Shown here piece after piece: positions 1-6,990 of a DNA stretch of 9,289 bases. Numbering within the stretch: position 1 is the stretch's first letter; each line of letters begins with the position of its first letter. Where the stretch lies: contig JAJZCU010000051.1 in assembly GCA_021828935.1 (NCBI GenBank), forward strand, positions 1-9,289, read 5' to 3'. The position numbers and the translations under genes were made by a program. The notes beneath the pieces are model-generated. The model saw only the letters and a program-made list of their open reading frames with translations. It searched no databases and was not told the origin of the DNA. This stretch comes from Planctomycetota bacterium (lineage in GTDB: Bacteria; Planctomycetota; Phycisphaerae; WQYP01).

Positions 1-7
1 TCGTTGC

Positions 8-38
8 CGCCACCACCGGCAAGCCGGCGGCTATATAG
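8..38. repeat. REP-like palindromic repeat, copy 1
   Basis: This 31-nt stretch matches 8715-8745 at 28 of 31 positions without gaps. Its core is a hairpin-forming sequence, CCGGCAAGCCGG, inside a longer imperfect palindrome (13-30), followed by the palindrome CTATATAG (31-38). It lies directly downstream of the stop codon of the minus-strand glycosyltransferase gene, so it could fold at the 3' end of that transcript. No T-tract makes it a clear intrinsic terminator. Seen directly in the sequence; the assignment as a dispersed family is inference from the copies in this window. Confidence 0.6.
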
Positions 39-48
39 GGGGCGAAAC

Positions 49-1680
49 TCACAGGCTTTCCACCCAGTCGCGGTCGCGCAGGGGCAGGGGGCCTTTGGGT
101 TGTCGGTGGAAGACGCCCGCGCGGCGGATCACGCCGGAATAACCATTTACTGTTTCACCGGAACGCGGCTGATCGTGCTCGGGCGCCGACAGCACTTCGG
201 GCTGGGGCGCCTTGCGGCGGCTTAATAAGGCAATTTGGCATGTCATGGCGATGCTGCAGAAAAGCCAAACAGCGGAGTCATCCTGACCGGAACGGTCGAT
301 GAAAAATTGCAGCCGCGGCGCCATCGGGCCGTGCAGGGTCCAAACCAGGGGATTGCACAGGCCCAGAAAGGTCATGATGATAAACAACACGGTCGCCCCT
401 GGGCCCACGCACACCGCGGCTGCTGCGAACCCGGCGGCCCAAATGGGGTAGCGCTGTTGCATGCCCGGCAGCATGGCGTTCATGGCGGCGAACACTGCGG
501 CGGGGGCCAGTAATATCTGCGGGTAATTGCGGGCGCGAATGGAAAGTAACGCAATGATAAATACCCACGTCCCGAAGCCGATGCTCAGCCAGGTCATCAG
601 GGTGAAGCTGAAGATGTGACCGAACCCCGGCAGCGTCAGGACCGTCCCGCTGTTGCCCCAGCCATACACCTGCGCCAAAAGCAGCGGGAAATTCCAGGCG
701 CCATTGGTCATGTTCTGCACCATGTGGGTCTGGTGGTGATACACTTCAAACCAGTCCACGGAATGCAACAAGGTGAACGGCAGCACGGCGATGAATGTCA
801 CCAGGGCGAAACCGCCGAGCATCATGCGCATGCGCAGCAGCATGGAAGCGGCCCATGCGGCGGCGGCGCGCCAGGCGCGCTGGTATTTTTCGCGCAGCCA
901 AGGCAGGCGAAACCGCGCGTGCAGTGCGTAGATGGGCGGTTCAAAAAAGCCGACCACCAGAAACCACGGGGCGATAAATAACGTCTGGCCCTTCATCATG
1001 GAGCCCAGGCCAATCAGGGCGCCGCACAAAAAATAATAACGTTTTAAGTACGCCCACAGGCCCCAGAGCACCGGCGCCAGCACCCACACATCCCACTGCA
1101 TCCAGCCCCAGCCGCCGTAGACTACGGCGGGATTAAACCACAGGCAACATGCCGCCAATAAACTTAGCTTCCACCCGCAGCGCAAGCGGCACAGAGCGTA
1201 CATGCCAATGGCCCCGGCTAATTCCATGATAAAATTTACGGAGAGCATGGGCCAGGTGTCGGCATCGGTGCGCTGCACGGCGGGGCCGTAAAAATGATGG
1301 CAGAAATATACCCAGGTGGTGGCCAGGTACATGCGAATGGGCGGGTAATCAATGCCGGTGTGCCGGGTCGGCTGGTACATGGCCACGATGCCGGACCAAA
1401 ATCCCGGACCAATCTGCAGCGCCTGTGTGCCCTTGTTCCAAGCGTTCTGCACGTCCCACTGAAAACGAATGGGAACGGTGGTATGGAACATCCAAATGCG
1501 AAACAGCAGCCCCAGAAATGCGATTTGCGTCACCACCGCGCACACCAGCAGCCAGTGCAGCAGCTTGCGGCGCCGCGGGCGGGCGGCGCGCGGCCGGGCG
1601 TAAAGGCCCGCCAGCATGGTATCTTCAGGATCAAGCGGCGCTGGCGCGGTCGCAGTTAAAGGTTCGCATTTGACTTGCAT
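49..1680 (-). CDS. GT-C fold membrane glycosyltransferase
   Basis: This is a polytopic membrane protein of 543 residues with many hydrophobic helices. It probably transfers a sugar from a polyprenyl-phosphate donor on the outer face of the cytoplasmic membrane. Family signs, in residues from the chosen start, are QWD near 75-76 in the first loop, DYPP at 111-114 (as in ALG6/ALG8-type enzymes), NPAVVYGGWGWMQWD ending at 197 (the position of the WGQxD motif in bacterial relatives), MKGQT at 229-233 (compare KPQA) and QQRY at 408-411 (compare HERY). The reading frame is open back to 1839, but that start would overlap the upstream protease gene by 104 nt. ATG at 1680 leaves a 55-nt gap, and ATG at 1617 is an alternative. 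Neither start has a strong ribosome binding site. It is the last gene of a three-gene operon. Donor and acceptor cannot be told. The C-terminus is polar and ends in RDRDWVESL. Confidence 0.78.
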   Translation of the reverse strand: MQVKCEPLTATAPAPLDPEDTMLAGLYARPRAARPRRRKLLHWLLVCAVVTQIAFLGLLFRIWMFHTTVPIRFQWDVQNAWNKGTQALQIGPGFWSGIVAMYQPTRHTGIDYPPIRMYLATTWVYFCHHFYGPAVQRTDADTWPMLSVNFIMELAGAIGMYALCRLRCGWKLSLLAACCLWFNPAVVYGGWGWMQWDVWVLAPVLWGLWAYLKRYYFLCGALIGLGSMMKGQTLFIAPWFLVVGFFEPPIYALHARFRLPWLREKYQRAWRAAAAWAASMLLRMRMMLGGFALVTFIAVLPFTLLHSVDWFEVYHHQTHMVQNMTNGAWNFPLLLAQVYGWGNSGTVLTLPGFGHIFSFTLMTWLSIGFGTWVFIIALLSIRARNYPQILLAPAAVFAAMNAMLPGMQQRYPIWAAGFAAAAVCVGPGATVLFIIMTFLGLCNPLVWTLHGPMAPRLQFFIDRSGQDDSAVWLFCSIAMTCQIALLSRRKAPQPEVLSAPEHDQPRSGETVNGYSGVIRRAGVFHRQPKGPLPLRDRDWVESL

Positions 1681-1735
1681 ACACCCATTAACGTCCAAGG
1701 GCCGGTCTTTATGCGGCGGCGGCAAAACGATGGGT

Positions 1736-2812
1736 TCACAATTTTTCGGCAAAGTCGCGGTCGCGGTCGCGTTGACGGGCGGTGGCGCGGCGGAGGACCC
1801 GTTTTTCGCGCCAGCTGAGGCTGTGCAAACCATGGGCATGTACTTTGTCGAGTATCATATCAATAAGCGCCTGATCGCGTTGTTCCTGCGACGCCCGCCG
1901 GCGGGATTTTTTGAACCAGCGCCGGGAAATTTTGCGGCGGCGTTTCTGCGGTACATCGCGCAGGCTGGCGCTGTAGGAAATGGCGTCCTGCATGTCCTCG
2001 GGGCCGGCGGCGCGCAATTGCTGCCGCCGCATGAACGAGCCGGCGAACATGAGCACCCAAAAAACCATTGCCAGGAAGGCAAAGTTATAAAAGGAGAGCA
2101 GAAATAGCGGCACAGCGACCACCATGCCAATGATGCATGTGACATTGATGGACTGATATAACCCGGTCCATGGCCACAGAATGGCTTGAAGAAGGTGGGC
2201 GCCGTCAAAGATATAAAATGGCAGAAAATTGACCATCAGAATGGTCATGTTAATTGCATAGACCAGGGCCATGGCGCGGGGCCAGCCCATCAACGCCGCG
2301 TGGGTTGGAATGGGGAACGCCCCCAGCGAAAACAGCGCGTAGAATGGGTTGATCAGCGCCATTAAGTAATGCGGCTGGTGGGTCAGCAGAATAAACAACG
2401 CGCCGCTGATGCTCAGGCACAACAGGTTCGCCAACATGCCCCCGACGTTCGCCACAAACAGCGGCCACGGCTGCGGCATGGTATGGGGGGGTATCAAGCC
2501 GCCCGCAGGCCAAAGAACAAATTCGAAATGCCGCCCTCCCGTCCATTCTGCGCAGAGGCGGTGGCCGAATTCGTGGATCAGCAGGAACACCAGCAGCAAT
2601 GCCGCGGCAATGCCGGTATTAACCCAGGCGCCGGTGCGAAAAGCCGCGATTAACATGAACGCATAAAACAGCAGCAGCCAGAAATGCAGCCGCACCTGGG
2701 AGCCAAACCATGTGCCGAACGGCACGGCCAGGTTAAAAATTGACCCGGGGTTGCCAAAAAATTCGGTCATGGCCTCCCGGCCACGGTTGTAGTCGCGATC
2801 GCGCCAGCCCAT
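1736..2812 (-). CDS. M50 family (site-2-type) membrane zinc metalloprotease
   Basis: The protein has 358 residues with several membrane helices. HEFGH at 80-84 is the HExxH zinc motif in a helix, and NFLPFYIFDG at 195-204 is the second M50 signature, NxxPxxxxDG, whose Asp203 is the third zinc ligand. Both are intact, so activity is expected. The family cleaves substrates within or next to the membrane. After the last helix (about 258) comes a very basic cytosolic tail (261-307, rich in RR and KK). A final motif, ILDKVHAHGLHSLSWREKR (320-338), resembles the short domain at the C-terminus of many rhomboid proteins (recalled as DUF6576). ATG at 2812 is preceded by AAGGTGAG. ATG at 2770 also has GGGAGG, but only 2 nt away. 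The gene lies 20 nt after the Nudix stop, so the two are probably cotranscribed. The substrate is unknown. Confidence 0.88.
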   Translation of the reverse strand: MGWRDRDYNRGREAMTEFFGNPGSIFNLAVPFGTWFGSQVRLHFWLLLFYAFMLIAAFRTGAWVNTGIAAALLLVFLLIHEFGHRLCAEWTGGRHFEFVLWPAGGLIPPHTMPQPWPLFVANVGGMLANLLCLSISGALFILLTHQPHYLMALINPFYALFSLGAFPIPTHAALMGWPRAMALVYAINMTILMVNFLPFYIFDGAHLLQAILWPWTGLYQSINVTCIIGMVVAVPLFLLSFYNFAFLAMVFWVLMFAGSFMRRQQLRAAGPEDMQDAISYSASLRDVPQKRRRKISRRWFKKSRRRASQEQRDQALIDMILDKVHAHGLHSLSWREKRVLRRATARQRDRDRDFAEKL

Positions 2813-2815
2813 AGT

Positions 2816-2823
2816 CTCACCTT
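2816..2823 (-). promoter_or_regulatory. Ribosome binding site deciding the M50 start
   Basis: Read on the minus strand, AAGGTGAG stands before ATG at 2812, with the AAGG core 7 nt from the start codon. This favours the longer form of the protease. The competing GGGAGG (2773-2778) before ATG 2770 is spaced only 2 nt, which is too close for normal initiation. Confidence 0.6.
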
Positions 2824-2832
2824 ACCCGGGTC

Positions 2833-3429
2833 TTAACCCCGGCGTTCTCCTGCGGTTGTGCCCTCCATCATGTATTTTAACAGAACCGCCAGCGTTTTCC
2901 CGTCCACAATTTTATTTTCTTGAATCATCCGCCAAAGTTCGCTGGTTGCCAGCGGGCAGGTCGTGATGTCCTCGTTTTCCTCAAGCTGCTGGGGTCCGGC
3001 CGTTAAGCCCGTCGCGATAAACGCATGCATCTTTTCCGTGATGATACCCGGCGACGTGTAAAACCACCCATAGGGCCGAATGGTCTTTGCCATGTAGCCG
3101 GTTTCTTCTGCGAGCTCGCGGCCGGCGCATTCCCGCGGGTCTTCCGGGGGCTCGCCTGCCAGAACGGCCGCGGAACCCGGTCCGCGGTCCAGCGTGCCGG
3201 CGGGCAGTTCCCACAGTTCTTCGTTCACCGTGTGGCGAACGTTGCGGATCATCACAATGCGGCCGTCCGCCAGCACGGGCAAAATGATCACCGCGCCCGG
3301 ATGCACCACCACTTCGCGCTCCAGCACGGCGCCATTTTTGGCGCGCACTTCACGCAGCACCAGATTAATTCTTTTGCCTTTAAAAATTTCTTTATCGCGA
3401 ATTGAGCCGTCGGCCGCCGCTGTTGTCAT
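2833..3429 (-). CDS. Nudix hydrolase, ADP-ribose pyrophosphatase-like
   Basis: The protein has 198 residues, the usual size for ADP-ribose or nucleotide-sugar pyrophosphatases of the NudF type, which split a diphosphate bond with Mg2+. The Nudix helix E96-x7-RELAEETGY (104-112) carries the metal-binding REL-EE glutamates. ELWELPAGTLDRG (71-83) precedes it, and SPGIITEKMHAF (126-137) plus ENEDI (151-155) downstream match the SPG-E and E-DE regions of ADP-ribose pyrophosphatases. The oddity is 12 extra residues (84-95) between the Gly and the Glu of the G-x5-E part of the box. ATG at 3429 has AAAGGA (3435-3440) 5 nt upstream, so the start is firm. It is the first gene of the minus-strand operon with the M50 protease and the GT-C enzyme, and its promoter should lie in 3430-3647. 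The exact substrate is not certain. Confidence 0.9.
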   Translation of the reverse strand: MTTAAADGSIRDKEIFKGKRINLVLREVRAKNGAVLEREVVVHPGAVIILPVLADGRIVMIRNVRHTVNEELWELPAGTLDRGPGSAAVLAGEPPEDPRECAGRELAEETGYMAKTIRPYGWFYTSPGIITEKMHAFIATGLTAGPQQLEENEDITTCPLATSELWRMIQENKIVDGKTLAVLLKYMMEGTTAGERRG

Positions 3430-3445
3430 GGAATTCCTTTGTTGT

Positions 3446-3489
3446 GTGTCGTGATAGACCTCTTTTTATCAGCCAAGTTAGCACGACAC
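3446..3489. promoter_or_regulatory. Inverted repeat in the divergent intergenic region
   Basis: GTGTCGTG at 3446-3453 and its exact reverse complement CACGACAC at 3482-3489 flank 28 nt that contain a CTTTTT run. The pair lies 17 to 60 nt upstream of the Nudix start codon, within the 218-nt region that must hold the promoters of both divergent operons. It could be an operator or a leader hairpin. No convincing -35/-10 pair was found for either operon. An 8-nt match can arise by chance, so the confidence is low. Confidence 0.25.
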
Positions 3490-3636
3490 GGTTTCGCAGG
3501 CCATTGGGGCCGCCGCCACGGATTACCGGTCTGTCGATGCCGCATTAAGTGGCTGGCGGGCGCGTCCGATAGCTCCACCATAGCACGGGGCATGCCATGG
3601 CCAACCGGCCGCGCTGCCGCACGATGCCGTTTTTAT

Positions 3637-3640
3637 GGAG
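3637..3640 (+). promoter_or_regulatory. Ribosome binding site deciding the PilZ start
   Basis: GGAG sits 7 nt before ATG 3648. The frame is open back to ATG 3597, but the extra 17 residues (rich in Arg, Cys, Trp and Pro) do not look like part of the family and that ATG has no Shine-Dalgarno sequence. The shorter start is therefore chosen. Confidence 0.65.
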
Positions 3641-3647
3641 ACACCCA

Positions 3648-4046
3648 ATGACCACCCTCTTAGCCACGCCAACCGTTGCCGATGCCCTGGAACAAACACT
3701 GGAATGGCTGGATCAGTGCGGGTGTGCCGAACGCAGCGACGACCGGCGCGAAGTTCGCCGTAGCCGCTATCGCGTGAAGGCCCGCATTGGCGTCGAGCCC
3801 CCAGGGCAGATCGGGCGGCGGATTTTTGATGTCACCACGCGTAACCTTTCCCGGTCGGGCTTAAGCTTCGTGCATCGCACCTTATTGTATCCCGGCCAAA
3901 ACCTGCTGATCTATCTTCCTCTGCCGGACAAATCTGTGCAACACATCCGCGCCACGGTGGTGCATGTGCGAACGGCGGGCATCAATTTGTATGAAATCGG
4001 TGTGCGCTTTACGGACGTTGAAATTTCCGTTGCCCACGACAATTAA
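3648..4046 (+). CDS. PilZ domain protein, probable cyclic di-GMP receptor
   Basis: The protein has 132 residues and is soluble, with no signal peptide or membrane helix. It holds a single PilZ domain. An arginine-rich segment, DDRREVRRSRYRVKA (31-45), supplies the RxxxR element. The second element is NLSRSG at 66-71 (N-x-S-x-x-G). Hydrophobic strands follow, and EIGVRF (116-121) is typical of the end of the barrel. These two motifs bind c-di-GMP in the family, so a sensor or adaptor role is likely. A short helical segment (about 8-24) precedes the domain. It is the first gene of the plus-strand operon, 58 nt before the first pseudopilin, which suggests that pseudopilus assembly or function responds to c-di-GMP. 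That link is inference from position. Other PilZ proteins act on motility or polysaccharide synthesis. Confidence 0.85.
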   Translation: MTTLLATPTVADALEQTLEWLDQCGCAERSDDRREVRRSRYRVKARIGVEPPGQIGRRIFDVTTRNLSRSGLSFVHRTLLYPGQNLLIYLPLPDKSVQHIRATVVHVRTAGINLYEIGVRFTDVEISVAHDN

Positions 4047-4104
4047 GTTGCCATCGCTTCGTGCCGAAATCGTCAGTACAGACTTTCTCTGCTTGTGAGC
4101 TACT

Positions 4105-4632
4105 ATGCGTCATGCGACGGGCCTGGGGATCAAACATTCGCGCCCGCGTGGCTTTACGCTGGTGGAAGTGCTGTTGGCGGCGGTGCTGCTGGCGCTGGTT
4201 TCCGGCGCGCTGGCCACGCAATTGGCCGTGGCGCGCCAAACGGCCACCACCGCGCGGCGCACGGTGCAGGCCTCCATGCTGGGGCAGGCGCTGATGGATG
4301 AAATTATTCGCCTGCCCGCCAGTTCGCCCGGAAGCGCGCCGCCCGCCCGGGCTCCGTCAACTTTTAACGTTTGTGGTGATTTCAACGGCTATGCCGACGG
4401 GCCTAACAATCTATGCGACATTCAGGGCAACCCATACCCCGCGGCGATGCAGGGCTTCACGCGTAAAGTGCGGGAACAGTGGATCACGCAAAGCGCTTCC
4501 GTCGTGAATGGCGCCAATCAGAACGTCCCCTATGCCGTCCCCGGAGATTTAATCACCGTTACCGTGGCATGCCAGGGCAAGACTCTGTTCACGTTGCGGC
4601 GCTTTGTGGCGGCCCTGCCGCAGCAGCCATGA
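4105..4632 (+). CDS. Prepilin-like protein, GspI/PilV-type minor pseudopilin
   Basis: The protein has 175 residues and a type III (prepilin) signal: a 16-residue basic leader ending in RG, then FTLVEVLLAAVLLALVSGAL with Glu at mature position 5 (residue 21). A prepilin peptidase would cut after Gly16 and the helix would anchor the protein in the inner membrane before assembly. The segment QASMLGQALMDEIIRLP (55-71) resembles the start of GspI/PilV globular domains. The later CGDFNGYADGPNNLC (90-104) holds two Cys that could pair, around an Asp/Asn-rich loop that recalls the DDYDGW-type loop of planctomycete pseudopilins. A third Cys is at 156. ATG 4105 has only a weak GTGAG upstream. The gene lies 58 nt after PilZ and 54 nt before the next pseudopilin. 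The class (I versus another minor type) is a best guess. Confidence 0.82.
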   Translation: MRHATGLGIKHSRPRGFTLVEVLLAAVLLALVSGALATQLAVARQTATTARRTVQASMLGQALMDEIIRLPASSPGSAPPARAPSTFNVCGDFNGYADGPNNLCDIQGNPYPAAMQGFTRKVREQWITQSASVVNGANQNVPYAVPGDLITVTVACQGKTLFTLRRFVAALPQQP

Positions 4633-4686
4633 CTCAGCGGCCGCGCCGGCCCGGGTGCGTAATCCCTTGACTCCAGGAGTCGACAG

Positions 4687-5376
4687 ATGATCTTCGGTTA
4701 TCAACGCCCATATGCCCCGCGCAACAACACCAACTTGCGCCGACCGGCGGCCTGCGCTCGCCCCGGCTTTACGCTGGCGGAAATGCTGTTGGCGCTGGTT
4801 ATCACCATCATCGTCACCCTGGCCATGAGCTGCATGGTTCAGGCGGTATCCGATGGCACGACGCTTCAACAGGACGGCCGGCAAAGTTTAACATCTTTGG
4901 AGAGTCTGCAGGCGCGCTTGCATGATCTGGTGCGCACGGCGCATTGCATTTTGGCCGTTTCCGGGCCCAACAACGCCGACGCCTACATGGTGCTGTGGAC
5001 TGACAATGCCAACCCCTTGACCGCCGCAAATCCGTTTTCCGTGGACTTGGCAAATTTATGCCTGTTGCAATACAACCCGACGACGCACCAAGTGGATGTT
5101 TATCAAGTGCCCTATGGCACACTGCTTGGCATGGGCGCGGTGGATCAGGAATATCCCGCCGACACGCAGTGGTACGGCGTCATGCAGGCGTTTATCACGC
5201 GATACCATGTGCAGCCGGCTATGTGGTCCGATCAGGTTGCGGGCATGGAAATTACTTCCGACGCCGCCCGCCCGGTAGCGCGGCTGGGGAATATCGCATT
5301 AACCATTCATACCGCCAACGGCAGCCAGACCAGCGTGCTGGCCGGCGCGGTGGAAAATTTTCAGGCGCCACAGTAA
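4687..5376 (+). CDS. Prepilin-like protein, GspJ-type minor pseudopilin
   Basis: The protein has 229 residues. A long 27-residue leader ends in ARPG, followed by FTLAEMLLALVITIIVTLAM with the conserved Glu at mature position 5 (residue 32). The remainder is a soluble, probably periplasmic domain containing SLESLQARLHDLVRTAHCIL (about 69-88), the helical region after the N-terminal stalk. GspJ-type subunits of type II secretion systems have about this size and layout, with low conservation beyond the first helix. ATG 4687 is preceded by AGGAG (4675-4679) at a spacing of 7 nt, a strong start. The stop codon lies 12 nt before the GspK/PilX-like gene, which supports cotranscription. In known systems J binds I and K to form the pseudopilus tip. 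The role here follows from that and from gene order. Confidence 0.8.
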   Translation: MIFGYQRPYAPRNNTNLRRPAACARPGFTLAEMLLALVITIIVTLAMSCMVQAVSDGTTLQQDGRQSLTSLESLQARLHDLVRTAHCILAVSGPNNADAYMVLWTDNANPLTAANPFSVDLANLCLLQYNPTTHQVDVYQVPYGTLLGMGAVDQEYPADTQWYGVMQAFITRYHVQPAMWSDQVAGMEITSDAARPVARLGNIALTIHTANGSQTSVLAGAVENFQAPQ

Positions 5377-5388
5377 GAGAGGCCACCC

Positions 5389-6954
5389 ATGCCAGCCAGC
5401 GTTGATAAAAATTTTCAGGGTCGGCGTCCACGGCGCGGCCGACGGCAGCGCGGAATCGCGTTGCTATTGGTCATGGTGGCCATGGTGGTGGGCATCATGC
5501 TGGCCACGGGTTTTATGGAAGTCGAGACATCGGCAACCGGATTAATATCGGGCGAAAGCGACCGGGCCAATGGGCAGGCCCTGGCTTCCAGCGGCGTGGA
5601 AATCGCCCTGGGAATTATTGAGAACAACCCGCCTAATTATGCCCAGGGCACGCCGGGATGGCTGCAAAATGCCCCGGGAACGTGGATTAACAATCTACAT
5701 TTGGATGCCGGCACGGTCTCCGTGGGTGTCGATCCAATAACGCCCATGCCATCAGGATCAACAAGTTTTATTAACGCTCCGGCAGCCGGCGTGGTGATTG
5801 TGGCAACGGCTACTTACGACGGAAAGATATACAAGGCCCAGGCTACCGTAACGCCCACCGGCGGCGGGAATGTGTTTCAGGACGGGCTGTATTGCAATGG
5901 GCCCGTGAATTTAAGCGGGGCGGCAATCCTTGACGCCTATAACGGAACTTACTCCGCCGGGAGCGCCGTCGCCGGGCTGGTAACTGATGGCAACTATCGG
6001 CAGTTGCTCCAGACGAGCCCTATTTTGACGCTGGCGTCGGGGACGCACTTTAACGCGGTGGCCCAAATGGGCGAGCCGGTCAATTCGGCTGGCAGCCTCT
6101 TGGGAACCAGCGGCACATTGGCTGGCATGTTAAGCCTTGGCGGCCAATCCGTGAACGTTACGTGGGCGCCGCCCGCAGTGGCTGGAACTCCGGTGGCGCC
6201 GCCGGTCCCGGCGATAATCGTGCAGCCGCCGGTTTCTTTATCAGGATCGGGGCAGGCGCTCGGCGGCATTTATCAAAGTATCACCGTGCCGCAGGGCGCC
6301 AACGCCAGCCTGGATGTTGTCGGCGGGCAGGTGATTACCGGTGGACTTACAATTGCCGGGACACTTAACGTGCCGGCGAATACAACCATCGTCGTGGACG
6401 GTCCCGTGAATATCACCGGCGCGGTTCAAATGGGCAACGGTGCGGTGCTCACGGTTTATTCCACGCAAGCGGTGACCATTGGCACGGCCGCCAGCGGCGG
6501 CTTGTTGGGCTCTGGTGGCAGCGGAGGCGGCGGGGGCGGGCTGTTGGGCCTTCTGGGAAATCTTTTGAACGGCTTATTCGGCGGCGGGGGTGGGGGCAGC
6601 GGCGGGGGATTTAGCTGGTCCGGTTCGCCGGCAGTGGCCGCGCAGGTGAACACGACCGGACAGCCGCAGCAGTTGATGCTCATTGGCCTGCAGAACCCGC
6701 AGAACCCGCAGAGTTCGGTAACCATACAGGGCGGGTCTATCGTCCAAGCCGCCCTGTATGCTCCGCAATCGGCCTTGACGCTTGGAACTTCGTCCACTGA
6801 TAATTCACAGTATTTTGGCGGCGTGGTGGCTGGCGGCCTGACCATAGAAGGCAACGCCCAATTGCACCTGGACAACGCGCTGCAGGATGGCGCCTCATTT
6901 GATAATGTACAGAACGGTTCCTGGTTCGGCGATTACACGGTGCGATGGCATTAA
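5389..6954 (+). CDS. GspK/PilX-like large minor pilin
   Basis: The protein has 521 residues. A basic leader (RRPRRGRRQRG, 12-22) precedes IALLLVMVAMVVGIMLATGF, with Leu instead of Glu at mature position 5. Lack of that Glu is typical of GspK, the pseudopilus tip subunit. SGESDRANGQALASSGVEIAL (about 55-75) follows as the stalk end. The segments LSGAAILDAYNG (near 174-185) and QYFGGVVAGGLTIEGNAQLHLDNAL near the C-terminus resemble the conserved blocks of PilX-like proteins (recalled as DUF7305), which predict a beta-rich, right-handed-helix-like domain. Residues 370-407 are strongly glycine-rich, with a hydrophobic island (385-397) between two Gly tracts. GAGAGG (5377-5382) lies 6 nt before ATG 5389. 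It is much longer than typical GspK, roughly 300 residues, so the surface domain is an elaboration. It could instead be a type IV pilus adhesin-type minor pilin. Confidence 0.78.
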   Translation: MPASVDKNFQGRRPRRGRRQRGIALLLVMVAMVVGIMLATGFMEVETSATGLISGESDRANGQALASSGVEIALGIIENNPPNYAQGTPGWLQNAPGTWINNLHLDAGTVSVGVDPITPMPSGSTSFINAPAAGVVIVATATYDGKIYKAQATVTPTGGGNVFQDGLYCNGPVNLSGAAILDAYNGTYSAGSAVAGLVTDGNYRQLLQTSPILTLASGTHFNAVAQMGEPVNSAGSLLGTSGTLAGMLSLGGQSVNVTWAPPAVAGTPVAPPVPAIIVQPPVSLSGSGQALGGIYQSITVPQGANASLDVVGGQVITGGLTIAGTLNVPANTTIVVDGPVNITGAVQMGNGAVLTVYSTQAVTIGTAASGGLLGSGGSGGGGGGLLGLLGNLLNGLFGGGGGGSGGGFSWSGSPAVAAQVNTTGQPQQLMLIGLQNPQNPQSSVTIQGGSIVQAALYAPQSALTLGTSSTDNSQYFGGVVAGGLTIEGNAQLHLDNALQDGASFDNVQNGSWFGDYTVRWH

Positions 6955-6980
6955 CTACAAAAGATGCCATGCACAATGAA

Positions 6981-6985
6981 GGGAG
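6981..6985 (+). promoter_or_regulatory. Ribosome binding site deciding the GspH-like start
   Basis: GGGAG is 5 nt before ATG 6991. The earlier in-frame ATG at 6964 lies only 9 nt after the previous stop and lacks a Shine-Dalgarno sequence, so 6991 is taken as the start. Confidence 0.6.
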
Positions 6986-6990
6986 AGAGT

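Noticed and set aside
278..568. Minus-strand 96-residue frame within the glycosyltransferase gene
   Set aside because: It is an out-of-frame shadow of a well-supported membrane protein, with an Arg/Pro/Gly-rich composition typical of frame shadows in GC-rich DNA.
1681..1839. N-terminal extension of the glycosyltransferase frame back to ATG 1839
   Set aside because: It overlaps the upstream protease coding region by 104 nt and adds a low-complexity Pro/Ala/Thr segment with no family likeness.
1616..2107. Plus-strand 163-residue frame
   Set aside because: It runs antisense to the M50 and glycosyltransferase genes, whose motifs are clear. Its translation has no domain-like features.
3597..3647. 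Extended start for the PilZ protein
   Set aside because: ATG 3597 lacks a Shine-Dalgarno sequence, while ATG 3648 has GGAG at ideal spacing.
6691..6711. Tandem CAGAACCCG repeat in the GspK/PilX-like gene
   Set aside because: There are only two full units, encoding QNPQNP. It is a minor local duplication without further structure.
6456..6875. Minus-strand 139-residue frame rich in proline
   Set aside because: It is the antisense of the glycine-rich part of the GspK/PilX-like gene. The proline runs are simply reversed Gly codons, and there is no ribosome binding site.
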